Positions 1-9,744 of a DNA stretch of 64,000 bases are shown here, in pieces. The position numbers were made by a program, and so were the translations under genes. The stretch is from an uncultured Elusimicrobia bacterium (GTDB lineage: Bacteria > Elusimicrobiota > Elusimicrobia > Elusimicrobiales > UBA9959). How positions within the stretch are numbered: position 1 is the stretch's first letter; every line of letters begins with the position of its first letter. The notes below the pieces were generated by a model. The model ran no database searches. It was not told the DNA's origin and worked only from the letters and a program-made list of their open reading frames with translations. The stretch is taken from assembly GCA_903889965.1 (NCBI GenBank), contig CAISZM010000030.1, positions 1-64,000 of the forward strand, in the 5' to 3' direction.

Positions 1-297
1 GGCTCCGGCCGTTAGCATGGAAAAATCCTTAAGGCGCGGCTCGGCGAAGACCATGTGCGTGTGACTGTCGACGAAACCGGGCAGGCACACCCCGTTAACC
101 TCTATCTTAACGGCTTTTTTTGCCAGGCGGTGCCGCGACACGGCCCCCTTGGGGCCGGCGGCTACTACCATGCCCCCGTCCACCAGCACAGCGGCGTTCT
201 TTACCAGCCCGGTTTCGCGCATGGCCGCGCCGGCGCGGGGGCCGTCGTCCCCGGCGAAGGTCAGGAGTTGCTTGATACCGGTGAATAGTGTAGCCAT
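1..297 (-). CDS. hutI: Imidazolonepropionase, N-terminal part (cut by window edge)
   Basis: This is the first 99 codons of a gene that runs off the left edge, so the ORF track does not list it. Reading the minus strand from the ATG at 297 gives a protein containing GFVDSHTHMVFAEPR. That is the metal-binding HxH signature of imidazolonepropionase in the amidohydrolase superfamily. The enzyme opens the imidazolone ring to give N-formimino-L-glutamate, the third step of histidine breakdown. It lies 23 bp after yajQ and downstream of hutH and hutU on the same strand, which supports the assignment. The catalytic C-terminal half is not visible. Another cyclic amidohydrolase is possible from the motif alone, but the hut context makes HutI much more likely. 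Confidence 0.9.
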   Translation of the reverse strand, partial: MATLFTGIKQLLTFAGDDGPRAGAAMRETGLVKNAAVLVDGGMVVAAGPKGAVSRHRLAKKAVKIEVNGVCLPGFVDSHTHMVFAEPRLKDFSMLTAGA

Positions 298-320
298 AAT
301 TTTGCCGCCGCGGTTTTTTC

Positions 321-818
321 CTACCTGAAATTATCGAACTGCAGCGTTATGCCGAAATCCCCGCCCCGCAGCAGCGTCATCACGTTCTGCAGCTCGTCCT
401 TGGACTTTGAAGTCACGCGCAGGGTATCTCCCTGTATGGAGACGTTGGCCTTCAGCTTCTGCTCCTTGATGGCCTTCACTATCTCCTTGGCCTTATCCTG
501 CGGTATGCCCTGCTGTATCTTGATGACCTGCTTCGCCTGGCCGCCGAGCGCGTTGTCTATTTTCTGCGGCTCGAAGTTTTTCAACGGCAGGCCGCGCTTT
601 GAAAGCTTGGTCAGGAGAGCGTCGTAGAGCGCCTTGATCTTGTAGTCGTCCGAGGACATGAGCAGGAGGGTATTCGCCTTTTTGTCGAAGTTTATGTCGG
701 AATTGGAACCTTTGAAATCATAGCGGTTCACGATCTCCTTCATGGCCACGGCTATCGCCTCGTCCACGATGTTATAATCCACCTTTGAAACCACGTCGAA
801 ACTGAATTCTGAAGCCAT
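321..818 (-). CDS. yajQ: YajQ/UPF0234 family nucleotide-binding protein
   Basis: At 165 residues this is the usual full length for YajQ (UPF0234). It has the family N-terminus (MASEFSFDVVSKVD) and the conserved C-terminal end LRGGDFGITLQFDNFR. The family folds as two RNP-like domains. Members have been reported to bind nucleic acid or cyclic di-GMP, although the cellular role is not settled. A strong Shine-Dalgarno sequence (CGGAGG) precedes the ATG. The gene sits between hutU and hutI in the same orientation. YajQ has no known role in histidine catabolism, so this looks like operon hitch-hiking or a regulatory link rather than an enzyme step. Confidence 0.93.
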   Translation of the reverse strand: MASEFSFDVVSKVDYNIVDEAIAVAMKEIVNRYDFKGSNSDINFDKKANTLLLMSSDDYKIKALYDALLTKLSKRGLPLKNFEPQKIDNALGGQAKQVIKIQQGIPQDKAKEIVKAIKEQKLKANVSIQGDTLRVTSKSKDELQNVMTLLRGGDFGITLQFDNFR

Positions 819-886
819 ACGGAACCTCCGGTTGATTTTTATTTAGCTTAACTTCCTAAAATATCCCGCGGTTTGCGCCCTGCCGC

Positions 887-2539
887 CTACTTCTTCATCG
901 GTATCTTCACGCCCTTCTTTTTAGCGAAGTCACGCGCAAGCTTGTAGCCGGCGTCGGCATGGCGCAGCACGCCCATGGCCGGATCGTTGGTCAGCACGCG
1001 CTCAAGGCGCAGCGCCATCTCCCGCGTTCCGTCGGCCACCGTGACCTGCCCGGCGTGCAGCGAATAACCCATTCCCACCCCGCCGCCGTGGTGGAACGAC
1101 ACCCAGCTGGCTCCCGAGGCGGTATTCACGAGCGCGTTCAGTATAGGCCAGTCCGCTATGGCGTCGGAACCATCCTTCATGGCCTCGGTTTCGCGGTAAG
1201 GGCTCGCCACGGAACCGGAATCCAGGTGGTCGCGCCCTATAACTATCGGCGCGGAGATCTTGCCCTTTTTCACAAGGTCGTTAATGCGCATGCCCATAAG
1301 GTGCCGCTCGCCGTAACCGAGCCAGCAGATGCGGGACGGGAGGCCCTGGAACTTAACTTTTTTGGAAGCCATGTCGATCCAGCGGCGCAGGTGCGCGTTT
1401 TTCGGGAACAGGTCAAGCGCCAGTTTGTCGGTAAGGGCGATGTCCCTGGGATCTCCGGAGAGGGCGGCCCAGCGGAAAGGGCCCTTGCCCTCGCAAAACA
1501 GGTCGCGGATGTAGGCGGGAACGAAGCCGGGGAAATCGTAGGCGTTTTTAACCCCCTGTTTAAAGGCCATGGTGCGGATATTATTGCCGTAGTCGAAGGT
1601 CACGGCTCCGGCCTTTTGGAGCTTCAGCATGGCCTCGACGTGTACGGCGATGGATTCCATGGCGAGCTTCAGATATTTTACGGGATCGGCTTCGCGCAGA
1701 AGAGCGGCTTCGCGCACGCCGTAACCTTTTGGAATATACCCCTTGAGCGGGTCGTGAGCGGAGGTCTGGTCGGTCAGCACGTCTATCTTGACGCCGCGGC
1801 GGGCCATCTCGGGCAGCACCTCGGCGCAGTTGCCCAGGAGCCCTATGGAAAGAGGCTGTTTCGCCTTCAGCGCCTTATCGGCCAGAAGGAGCGCCTCGTC
1901 CAGCGTGCGGGCCATCGTATCCACGTACTCGGTATCCAGCCGCTTGCGTATGCGGGTCTCGTCGGCTTCCACAACGATGGCCACGCCGCCGTTCATCGTG
2001 ACCGCGAGCGGCTGGGCGCCGCCCATGCCGCCGAGGCCGCCGGTAACGGTCAGTTTGCCCGCCAGGTCGCTCTTAAAATGTTTACGTGCGCACGCGGCGA
2101 AGGTTTCGTACGTCCCCTGCAGTATGCCCTGCGTGCCGATGTATATCCAGGATCCGGCCGTCATCTGGCCGTACATCATCAGGCCCTTTTTTTCCAGCTC
2201 GTCGAACACTTCCCAATTGGCCCAGTTGCCGACCAGGTTGGAGTTCGCGATTATCACGCGCGGGGAATGCTCGTGGGTGCGCAGTACGCCCACCGGCTTG
2301 CCGGACTGCACCAGCAGGGTTTCGTCGTTCTCGAGCTTCCGCAGCGAGGAAACTATCGCGTGATAGCATTCCCAGTTCCGGGCCGCCTTGCCCCGACCGC
2401 CGTAAACTATCAAGTCCTCCGGCCGTTCGGCCACTTCCGGGTCAAGGTTGTTCATCAGCATGCGCAATGCCGCTTCCTGCTGCCAGCCTTTGCATGATAT
2501 TTTATTGCCTCTCGGCGCGCGTATGATCTTACCGTTCAT
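887..2539 (-). CDS. hutU: Urocanate hydratase (urocanase)
   Basis: This 550-residue protein matches the length of bacterial urocanase. It converts urocanate to 4-imidazolone-5-propionate using tightly bound NAD+. The N-terminus carries the family stretch [20 protein letters not shown] glycine-rich NAD-contact segment, [15 protein letters not shown], lies near residues 167-180. The conserved cysteine region ([13 protein letters not shown]) is near residue 405, and a C-terminal glycine-rich block is [16 protein letters not shown]. It starts 47 bp after hutH and is followed by yajQ and hutI, in the order of the pathway. No key residue appears to be missing. Confidence 0.97.
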   Translation of the reverse strand: MNGKIIRAPRGNKISCKGWQQEAALRMLMNNLDPEVAERPEDLIVYGGRGKAARNWECYHAIVSSLRKLENDETLLVQSGKPVGVLRTHEHSPRVIIANSNLVGNWANWEVFDELEKKGLMMYGQMTAGSWIYIGTQGILQGTYETFAACARKHFKSDLAGKLTVTGGLGGMGGAQPLAVTMNGGVAIVVEADETRIRKRLDTEYVDTMARTLDEALLLADKALKAKQPLSIGLLGNCAEVLPEMARRGVKIDVLTDQTSAHDPLKGYIPKGYGVREAALLREADPVKYLKLAMESIAVHVEAMLKLQKAGAVTFDYGNNIRTMAFKQGVKNAYDFPGFVPAYIRDLFCEGKGPFRWAALSGDPRDIALTDKLALDLFPKNAHLRRWIDMASKKVKFQGLPSRICWLGYGERHLMGMRINDLVKKGKISAPIVIGRDHLDSGSVASPYRETEAMKDGSDAIADWPILNALVNTASGASWVSFHHGGGVGMGYSLHAGQVTVADGTREMALRLERVLTNDPAMGVLRHADAGYKLARDFAKKKGVKIPMKK

Positions 2540-2586
2540 CTGTTATCCTCGCCTTTTCACAAGTCTTGCGCTTCGGCCGCTTCGCC

Positions 2587-4134
2587 TTACTTTTTACGTT
2601 TAGTTATTTCCATTTTATCCTGATCCGGAACGAAGCGCCCGTCCAGTATGGCCCCGGACAGCGCTTCTATGCGCCCGGAGAACACTTCGTCGCCCTTGAA
2701 GGCCGGGGATATCTTCCTGAGCCCGGCCATGGCCGCCTCTATAACGGGCCCGGACCGGAGCGGACGGTGAAAATCCAGGCCTTCGGCCGCGGCCATCATC
2801 TCTATGGCGGTTATGTACGCCACATTGCGCACCACGGTCTTCAGTTTAAGGGCGGCGGTCATGCCCATGCTGACGAAGTCTTCCTTGTTGGCGGAAGTGG
2901 AGATGGAATCGGAGCTTGCCGGGTGGCTGAGCACCTTATTTTCGTTGCAGAGGGCGGCGGCCGTGACGTGGGCTATCATAAAGCCGGATTCAAGGCCCGG
3001 GTTGCGGGCCAGGAAGGGAGGCAGTATCTTAAAATCACCGACCAGCTGCGCTATGCGGCGCTCCGAGATGTTTCCGAGCGCGGTAAGGGCTATGGCGGCG
3101 AAATCCGCCGCAAAAGCCACGGCCTGCCCGTGGAAGTTGCCGCCCGACAACACCTCTATGGAACCCCGCTTTTTACCCTCCACCACCAGGGGGTTGTCCG
3201 TTACCGAGGCGAATTCGGTCTCGAAAACGTCCAGCGCGTAATCTATGGCGTCGAGAACCGCGCCCATGGCCTGCGGCATGCAGCGCAGGGAATACGGGTC
3301 CTGCACGCGTTTATCGTTGACGGCGTGGGAGGAGCGGATGGCGCTGCCTTTCAGCATGGCCTCGAGCATCCTCGCCACTTCCAGCTGGCCGGGATGCCGT
3401 TTAAGCGCGTGTATGCGCCGGTCGAAAGCCGTCGGAGTGCCTTTAAGCGCCTCCAGGCTCATCGCTCCGGCCAGCACGGCCGAATAAAAGAGGTTCATCG
3501 CCTCAAAAAGCGCGAGACCTCCCACGGCCTTCATGCCCTGCGTGCCGTTTATGAGCGCCAAGCCCTCTTTTTCGGCCAGTTCCACCGGTTCTATGCCGGC
3601 CCTGGCCAGCACGAGCCTGGACGCTTCCCAGCCGCCTGAGCCGAGCCTGGCCTTTCCCTCGCCTATCAGCACCAGGGCCATGTGGGCGGAGGGCGCAAGG
3701 TCCCCGCTGGCGCCTACCGACCCCTTGGAGGGTATATGGGGGATCACGCCCTTGTTGATCAGTTCCGCGAGTTTTTTAACGAGCATCGGCCGCACTCCGG
3801 AATTTCCCATGGCCAGCTCGTTCGCGCGGGCGAACATTAGCGCCCTCGCCTCGGCGTCCTCCAGCGGCTCCCCCACTCCGCAGGCGTGGCTGCGTATTAA
3901 ATTGACCTGCAGGCTTTTCAGGCTTTCGCGCGATACCCGCTGACTGGCCAGTTCGCCGAAACCGGTGTTTATTCCGTACATCACGCGGTCCCCGGCCAGC
4001 AGGGCCTCGAGGCTGGCGCGCCGGGCCGCGATAAGCTTAAGCGCCCCGGGAGGGACGACGACTTTCCGCAGTCCGTAAGCCACCTCGGCAAAATCCGCTA
4101 TGTCGGGGGCGGACCCCAGCGTAAAAGGTTTCAT
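2587..4134 (-). CDS. hutH: Histidine ammonia-lyase (histidase)
   Basis: This 515-residue protein removes ammonia from L-histidine to give trans-urocanate. The Ala-Ser-Gly triplet that cyclises into the MIO electrophile is present as GSVGASGDLAPSAH, at residues 142-144. The catalytic tyrosine region YGINTGFGELA begins at residue 53, as in characterised histidases. The ATG at 4134 overlaps the stop of the upstream exonuclease gene by one base (TAATG), so translation of the two is probably coupled. Tyrosine and phenylalanine ammonia-lyases share the MIO fold. The hutU-hutI context nevertheless supports histidine as the substrate. Confidence 0.96.
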   Translation of the reverse strand: MKPFTLGSAPDIADFAEVAYGLRKVVVPPGALKLIAARRASLEALLAGDRVMYGINTGFGELASQRVSRESLKSLQVNLIRSHACGVGEPLEDAEARALMFARANELAMGNSGVRPMLVKKLAELINKGVIPHIPSKGSVGASGDLAPSAHMALVLIGEGKARLGSGGWEASRLVLARAGIEPVELAEKEGLALINGTQGMKAVGGLALFEAMNLFYSAVLAGAMSLEALKGTPTAFDRRIHALKRHPGQLEVARMLEAMLKGSAIRSSHAVNDKRVQDPYSLRCMPQAMGAVLDAIDYALDVFETEFASVTDNPLVVEGKKRGSIEVLSGGNFHGQAVAFAADFAAIALTALGNISERRIAQLVGDFKILPPFLARNPGLESGFMIAHVTAAALCNENKVLSHPASSDSISTSANKEDFVSMGMTAALKLKTVVRNVAYITAIEMMAAAEGLDFHRPLRSGPVIEAAMAGLRKISPAFKGDEVFSGRIEALSGAILDGRFVPDQDKMEITKRKK

Positions 4135-4730
4135 TATTTTTTCCCTTTGCTCTTTTCCACTATATCCGCCACGGTCACCGCGCCGGCGGCGCGGAAGGCG
4201 GCTATGAAATGCTCGAAGATCTTCCTTGTCATCTCCACGTCGCTCAGCGCGCGGTGCCAGTTCTCGTTCGAAATATTGAGTTCGGCCGCAATGCTGCCGA
4301 GCTTATTGCTCTGGAACTTCCAGTGCCTGCGGGCTATGTCCAGAGTGTCCACCACCGGCAGTTCGGGGAATTTAAGGCCCAGGCGCTCGAACTCCATGTT
4401 GAAGAAACCTAGGTCGAAACCCGAGTTGTGAGCCACTATCACCGAGCCCTCCACCGCGGCCAGCAGCCTTGGCGCCACGTCGCCGAACGACGGCCTGCCG
4501 CGCACCATATCGTCAGTTATGCCGTGTATGGCGGAGACTACCGGCGGTATGGGCACGCCGGGGTTGATCAGTTCCGCTATGGTTCCCACGCGCTCCGAGC
4601 CGCGGAAACTTATGGCGGCCACCTCGCAGACACGCGCTGACCTGGGAGAAAGCCCCGTAGTCTCCACGTCGATGAACGTAAACAGCGCCTCATCTATTTT
4701 TGTCTTCTCGATCAGTTCCAGTAAAGCCAT
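4134..4730 (-). CDS. DnaQ-like DEDDh 3'-5' exonuclease
   Basis: This 198-residue protein has the three exonuclease motifs of the DnaQ superfamily. Exo I is FTFIDVETTGLSPR with its metal-binding DxE. Exo II is HNSGFDLGFFNMEF. Exo III is HRALSDVEMT, of the DEDDh type. The fold trims DNA (or RNA) from the 3' end using two metal ions. It could be the proofreading epsilon subunit of DNA polymerase III or a stand-alone nuclease; the sequence does not decide this. It lacks the long linker and C-terminal region expected for binding the polymerase alpha subunit. Its stop codon overlaps the hutH start, giving an odd operon partner for histidine catabolism. Confidence 0.9.
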   Translation of the reverse strand: MALLELIEKTKIDEALFTFIDVETTGLSPRSARVCEVAAISFRGSERVGTIAELINPGVPIPPVVSAIHGITDDMVRGRPSFGDVAPRLLAAVEGSVIVAHNSGFDLGFFNMEFERLGLKFPELPVVDTLDIARRHWKFQSNKLGSIAAELNISNENWHRALSDVEMTRKIFEHFIAAFRAAGAVTVADIVEKSKGKK

Positions 4731-4781
4731 ATCAGAACGCCTCTTTTCCCGCTGCCTTGTCCCGCGGCCCGCAGCCGCCTC

Positions 4782-5495
4782 TTAAAAGCTCCCGTAGTAG
4801 ATATACCTGGTGCAGACCCCGAGAGCGATAGTAATTACCACGCTCAGTCCCACGTTCATTTTGGAGAGATCTATTATCCGCCTGTTCCGCACGTAAAATA
4901 TCTGGAAAGTCCAGGCCGCCGCGAAAGGCAGCCACCAGTAGCCTGCGACGAAGAAAAAGGCCCAGAGCACCACCCGCTCGAATATGAGGAAATACTTTTC
5001 GTCGAACCGGGGAAACTCCTTCCCGAACAGGTCTTTTTCTATGAAGTAGATGAGAACCGTGGTGAAGTCCGTTACGAGGACCATCATGGCCGCTATGGCT
5101 ATCCATTTTTCGGCTATCCGGGTGTTGCCCGCGGGTATCAATATCGGCGAGATCATGAACAGGACGTAGAAATGCAGCAGCTGGTCCACGAGAAAACTGA
5201 GCGTCCCGTCCCTGTAGCCCAGGCCCTTCATGCTGTAAACGCGCAGTTCGTCCACCCCGAAGTGGACGATCAGCATTATCGCCAGCGCCCACCAGCCGCT
5301 CACCTCGAACGGCCCGATTTTTACCCAGGTCAGAGAGAGGTAGGGCCAGGTCAGAGCCGCGGAAACCACGAAGTGGGTCATGCAGTGCAGCAGCATCCCC
5401 CACACGCATTGCCGCTTCAGCCGGTTCACGATGTCGAACTGCAGCGTAAAATCCGCTATGAGGTGCGAGAGGAGAAGGCGCCAGAATATTATCAT
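4782..5495 (-). CDS. DUF3307 family integral membrane protein
   Basis: This 237-residue protein begins IIFWRLLLSHLIADFTLQ, the hallmark N-terminus of DUF3307. The bacterial membrane family has no established biochemical role and often occurs with regulators or phage-defence genes. Hydrophobic segments recur through the protein, for example YLSLTWVKIGPFEVSGWWA and WALAIMLIVHFGVDE, followed by three or four more. I estimate six or seven membrane spans. A good ribosome-binding site (AGGAG) precedes the ATG at 5495. The gene is 7 bp downstream of the CHASE2 adenylate cyclase, so the two membrane proteins are probably co-produced. Confidence 0.75.
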   Translation of the reverse strand: MIIFWRLLLSHLIADFTLQFDIVNRLKRQCVWGMLLHCMTHFVVSAALTWPYLSLTWVKIGPFEVSGWWALAIMLIVHFGVDELRVYSMKGLGYRDGTLSFLVDQLLHFYVLFMISPILIPAGNTRIAEKWIAIAAMMVLVTDFTTVLIYFIEKDLFGKEFPRFDEKYFLIFERVVLWAFFFVAGYWWLPFAAAWTFQIFYVRNRRIIDLSKMNVGLSVVITIALGVCTRYIYYGSF

Positions 5496-5502
5496 CGTGC
5501 TC

Positions 5503-7686
5503 CTATTTGGCCGTCAGGTTGAAGGACCCGTCCCAATCCCCGGGGACTTCCCTGGCGTATTTTTCCGCCAGTTCAAGGTAGAACCGCGAGGGCCCGTCGC
5601 CGGGCCTGGCTTCAAGCGCGGCTTTAAAATCCTCAGCCGCGGCGGAATGTCTGCCGCCGGAGAAATTATCCATGCCCTTGTTGTAGCTCACGAGCATTTT
5701 CATTATTTCGGGCGCTGCCTCGCCCCTGCGGGCCAAAGGCTCGTAGACCTTCACCGGGATGGCCTTGCCCACCACCCGTATCTGCCCCAGGTAGCGGGCT
5801 TCGAGCAGGTCCCTGGCCTCTTCGAACGTTTCGCCGCTTACCATGATGCGGGAGTGGAAGAATTTGTTGGCGCCTTCAAGCCGCGAACCGAGGTTAACGG
5901 CGTCGCCCATCACGGTGTAGGAGAAACGGGTCATGGAACCCATGTTGCCGACCACCATAGGACCGGTATTGAGGCCGATGCGGCAGGAAAGCCTGGCTGA
6001 TGACTCGGCCTGGGCCGCATTCAGGCGGTCCATTTCGGCTACACAGTCCACGGCGGCCAGGCAGGCCAGCTTGCGGTGGTCCTTCTGGTCCAGGGGGGCG
6101 TTCCAGAAAGCCATTATGGAGTCGCCGATGAACTTGTCCACCACGCCGTCATGCCTTAGTATGACGTCGGTCAGGCCTGACAGGTATTTGTTCAGCAGGG
6201 CGGTAAGCTGCTCGGGAGGGAGTTTTTCGGACATCGTGGTGAAGCCGGCTATATCCAGAAAGAACACCGTCATCTCCCGTTTCTCGCCGCCAAGGGTCAG
6301 GCGGGACGGGTCCCTGGTGATAATTTCCACCACCTTGGGCGACAGGTATTGTCCGAAGGTGTTCTTTATCCACTTCTTCTCCCGGCCCTCGGCGAGGCCT
6401 TTGTCCAGCGTTATATAGGAGAACGGCAGGAAAAAAGCCAGGAAAACGGAACTGAAAGGCATGACCACGCAATTGGAAAGGAGGACGATGTCCGTTATAA
6501 CCAGGGCGCCCATGAAGGCGAAAGAAACGGAAAGCAGGGTTTTCATCGATAATTTTCTCAGGAAAACCGGCAGCCAGGGGAACAGAAGGACCAGCAGCGT
6601 AAAGTATTCCAGCGGGAGCGGGCGGCGGAAATCCCCGGCGATAAGGTTATCGAGAAAAGTGGCGTGGACTTCTACCCCGGGGAGCTGATTGCTGAAGGGG
6701 CTGGGTACATGGTCAAAGGCCGCCGTAGCCGTAGAACCTATGAAAGTTATCCCGCCCCTCAACGCCTCTTTTTCCTGCTCGCTGAGCTTCCCGCTCAGGA
6801 TATCGGCCGCGGAGATGTGCCGGAAGGTGGAAGTTTTAACATCCTTCGCGTTCTTGTCCCAGCCAGGATGCCCTTTCCTGACCGACAGGTACCGGTAATT
6901 GAGCATCTCTTCCTGATCGTACTTCACGACCAGTTCCGCAAGAGGCACCCCTGAATAAACGGCGTAAGCGGCCATGCCCAGTGACGGCACCGGCAGCCCG
7001 GCGCAGCCCTTTCCGCATCGCAGATCTTTAATTTCAAATCCGGCGTCCTTGTAGGTGAACCACTTTTCAAGAGTACCGTCCATGTCCTCGTCCGTGGATA
7101 AAAAAGGCCGGTAGCGGCGCACCTGCCCGTCGGAATCCTTCGTAGCCCCCACCTCCGGGTGGGCGATAAGAGCGCTGGCGCCGGCAAGCCCTTCTATCGG
7201 ATGCTTTATGAGGTTCGTGTCCGGATCGACGAAGGTAAGGTTTACAACATTGCCGGCCCTCGCCGCGGCTTCCACGTACGCCCTGTCGTTTTCAGGGTTA
7301 TCGCGGTCCGGCTCCGCCAGTATTATGTCGACCCCGATACTTTTAACTCCGAGCTTGTTCAGCCGGTCCACCAGTTCGCCGTAAAAGCGCCTTTTAATGG
7401 GCCAGCCGTACTTCGACAGCGTCAGCTCATCCAGCGCGGTTATCGTTATTTTCGGGTTCGGGGCCCTGTTGACATATTTCCCGTAGATATATTCCGGGGA
7501 AACTTCCTTGACGGAGGGATCGAAGAAAGACAGCATCTGCGGCAGGTTAACGACAAAATAGTCCCAACTGTAATCGAGCCGGCGCGTGGCGGGAAAGATC
7601 ACGGAAAGGAAAAGCCAGGCCAGCGAAAAGATCACCGTGCCGAAGTAGAGTTTTTTATGCCCCGGTACCTTGCTCTTTGTTTTCAT
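5503..7686 (-). CDS. CHASE2-domain class III adenylate/guanylate cyclase
   Basis: This 727-residue membrane signalling enzyme has an N-terminal membrane span (residues ~14-32). A CHASE2 extracytoplasmic sensor domain follows (~45-345, including VKSIGVDIILAEPDRDNPEN). Two or more membrane spans lie at ~350-430. The class III nucleotide cyclase domain is at ~465-640. The cyclase has the metal-binding aspartates in VFFLDIAGFTTMSE and FIGDSIMAFWNAP, plus a substrate-binding segment YTVMGDAVNLGSRLEG. The C-terminus (~660-727) looks helical and TPR-like. The predicted product is cAMP, but purine specificity cannot be read with certainty. It follows a sensor kinase gene by 42 bp and precedes the DUF3307 gene. 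No cAMP receptor is encoded in the window. Confidence 0.92.
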   Translation of the reverse strand: MKTKSKVPGHKKLYFGTVIFSLAWLFLSVIFPATRRLDYSWDYFVVNLPQMLSFFDPSVKEVSPEYIYGKYVNRAPNPKITITALDELTLSKYGWPIKRRFYGELVDRLNKLGVKSIGVDIILAEPDRDNPENDRAYVEAAARAGNVVNLTFVDPDTNLIKHPIEGLAGASALIAHPEVGATKDSDGQVRRYRPFLSTDEDMDGTLEKWFTYKDAGFEIKDLRCGKGCAGLPVPSLGMAAYAVYSGVPLAELVVKYDQEEMLNYRYLSVRKGHPGWDKNAKDVKTSTFRHISAADILSGKLSEQEKEALRGGITFIGSTATAAFDHVPSPFSNQLPGVEVHATFLDNLIAGDFRRPLPLEYFTLLVLLFPWLPVFLRKLSMKTLLSVSFAFMGALVITDIVLLSNCVVMPFSSVFLAFFLPFSYITLDKGLAEGREKKWIKNTFGQYLSPKVVEIITRDPSRLTLGGEKREMTVFFLDIAGFTTMSEKLPPEQLTALLNKYLSGLTDVILRHDGVVDKFIGDSIMAFWNAPLDQKDHRKLACLAAVDCVAEMDRLNAAQAESSARLSCRIGLNTGPMVVGNMGSMTRFSYTVMGDAVNLGSRLEGANKFFHSRIMVSGETFEEARDLLEARYLGQIRVVGKAIPVKVYEPLARRGEAAPEIMKMLVSYNKGMDNFSGGRHSAAAEDFKAALEARPGDGPSRFYLELAEKYAREVPGDWDGSFNLTAK

Positions 7687-7728
7687 TTTGCCTATCCCCG
7701 TGCCGTTCGGCCCATGCCCGCCAGGCCG

Positions 7729-9744
7729 TCACTTTACCGTGAATTTGAACACCCCGCCCCGTCCGGCTTCCGTCCATATTCTGCCGCCGTGCAGTTCCAC
7801 TATCTTGCGCGCTATGGCAAGCCCCAGGCCGAAACCCGCTTCGCCCTCGCCGGACTTCAGCCGCTTGTACTTTTCGAAAACCGCTTCGGTCTGGTCCGCC
7901 GGGATGCCGGGGCCGGTATCGGCCACCGTGAACAGCAGCGTGCCGAACCCGGCCTGAACCGAGGCCGTAACCCTGCCGCCCGCCGGAGTGAACTTCCAGG
8001 CGTTGGAAAGCAGGTTCTCCACGACCCTGCGCAGCAGGGAGGAGTCCGCGGAGAACTCGAGCTTTTCCGCACCCCCCTTTTCCACCAGGAACTCTATTTT
8101 TTTCTCCTCGAACAGCGCGCGGAAACCCTCGGCCGCGGAAGAAAGGAAGTCGGCCGCGTTGACTTTGCGCAGGTCCGGTTTCAACTGCCCGGCCTCCATG
8201 CGCGAAATATCCAGTATATTTTCCAGCAGCTTAAAAAGCCTGTCGCTCGAATCTTTGACGTTCCTGACATAACCGGCCTGCCTAGCCTCCGGAGGGAATT
8301 CCAGCCCCAGGAGCTTTATGTAGCCCTGCATTGTGAGCAGCGGCGCGCGCAGGTCATGGGCGACGGATTGGAAGAATTCCTCTTTCATGCGCTGCATCTT
8401 CTGTTCGAGAGTGATATCGCGCAGCACTATGAAGACCGCCGGCTCCTGGACCTTGGACGCGAGGGTCTGCACGCTGACCCGGTAAAAACGGTTCTCCCCT
8501 CCGGAGTCCAACTCTATCACCCCTCCCTTGGAGGCCGCTTTCTTATGGATCAGCCCGGCGACCTTGCGGCGGAGCTGCTCGCTCTCGGCAATGGGCTCGT
8601 CCCCTATCCCAAGGAGCGCCCGTGCGGAGGCGTTGGCGTAAAGGAGTTCCCCGCGCATATCACAAAGCATGATGGAGTCGTGTATAAGGCTCACCAGCAG
8701 TTCCAGCTTCTGCTTCTCGGCAAAGATCTTTTCCACCTGTATGCCGTGGTAGCGGTCCACTTCGCGCATCATGGAATTGAAGGCGCGGAGCAGCTGCTCG
8801 AGTTCGTAAAACTCGGTGCGTTCGCTTACCGCAGTCTTGAACTCTCCGGCCGAAACCCTCCCGGCGCCTTCCATGAGCGCCGCGACCGGCCCCGCCAGCC
8901 TGCGCGTGAACAGCAGTGCGGAGAAATAAAACACGGTAGCCACCGCCAGCAGGAAGAAGGCCATCAGCCAGGCTATCCTGTTGATCCCGGAAAAAGCTTC
9001 AGCGCGGTTCTCGAGCGCAACCACGAACAGGTCCAGCCCTTGCGCCTTGGCGGCCGCCCCGATATAATCTCCGGCGCGCCCCTTTATCTCGAATACCGGG
9101 CCGCGCTTCAGTATGTCCCTCACCTCGGCGCTGTCGAAACGCTCGAAAGCCCCGGAGAGCGGGAGAGCGTTCCCTTCCGCGTCCGACAGCAGGAGTCCGC
9201 CGGTTGCCCCCAGCCGCTGCGAGCGCAGTTTCTCGAAGAGATCCCTCAGGTTTACCGCCGCGAATGCGTAATAGCCCCCGCCGAGCGGATAGACCATCCG
9301 GCAGATCGGCATGTCATAGATCATCTCGAAATGGCCCAGCGAGGGCCTCCCGTTGACCGAAGCGGTCAGGAACTGCTGGTCGCGCCTCAGGTCAAGATAG
9401 CCGAAGTAACGCTTCAGCTCCGGCACCCCGCCGCTCAGTATTTCCCTGCCGTCGGGCCCCGTAAAGGCCAGGTAGAGGAATTCAGGATTGATCTTAAGGA
9501 CCTTGTCCAGCGCGGCCCGGTTGACATGGGGCCCGTCGCCGGACCACATGCGCTCGAACCGGCGAGACAGGTCCTGCGCTTCCCGCTCTATCGTGATGGA
9601 GGCCATCTGCGAAACGTTCTGCTGCAGGTTCGAGATGTCCTGTTTCGCCCGGGCCTGGAAATAATACAGCACGAAGCCGGCCGGGACTATGGGGATGAGC
9701 CCGGCCCCGAACACGATAAGCAGCAGCCTGTTGAGCAATTTCAT
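7729..9744 (-). CDS. Membrane sensor histidine kinase (Cache-HAMP-PAS)
   Basis: This 671-residue protein has two membrane spans, near residues 7-29 and ~260-285. They enclose a periplasmic region that resembles a Cache sensor. A HAMP linker follows (RRLAGPVAALMEGAGRV), then a PAS segment (DMRGELLYANASARALLGI). The HisKA phosphoacceptor is SVAHDLRAPLLTMQGYIKLL. The HATPase_c domain has its N box (NLLSNAWKFTPAGG) and G boxes (DTGPGIPADQ, GFGLGLAIARKIVELHGG). No response regulator gene adjoins it, so its partner is encoded elsewhere. It sits directly after etfA (22 bp) and before the cyclase gene, joining metabolic and signalling genes in one transcription unit. Confidence 0.93.
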   Translation of the reverse strand: MKLLNRLLLIVFGAGLIPIVPAGFVLYYFQARAKQDISNLQQNVSQMASITIEREAQDLSRRFERMWSGDGPHVNRAALDKVLKINPEFLYLAFTGPDGREILSGGVPELKRYFGYLDLRRDQQFLTASVNGRPSLGHFEMIYDMPICRMVYPLGGGYYAFAAVNLRDLFEKLRSQRLGATGGLLLSDAEGNALPLSGAFERFDSAEVRDILKRGPVFEIKGRAGDYIGAAAKAQGLDLFVVALENRAEAFSGINRIAWLMAFFLLAVATVFYFSALLFTRRLAGPVAALMEGAGRVSAGEFKTAVSERTEFYELEQLLRAFNSMMREVDRYHGIQVEKIFAEKQKLELLVSLIHDSIMLCDMRGELLYANASARALLGIGDEPIAESEQLRRKVAGLIHKKAASKGGVIELDSGGENRFYRVSVQTLASKVQEPAVFIVLRDITLEQKMQRMKEEFFQSVAHDLRAPLLTMQGYIKLLGLEFPPEARQAGYVRNVKDSSDRLFKLLENILDISRMEAGQLKPDLRKVNAADFLSSAAEGFRALFEEKKIEFLVEKGGAEKLEFSADSSLLRRVVENLLSNAWKFTPAGGRVTASVQAGFGTLLFTVADTGPGIPADQTEAVFEKYKRLKSGEGEAGFGLGLAIARKIVELHGGRIWTEAGRGGVFKFTVK

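Noticed and set aside
959-2497. 512-codon plus-strand ORF opposite hutU
   Set aside because: It lies fully antisense to hutU, has no motif and arises from the GC-rich codon pattern of the real gene.
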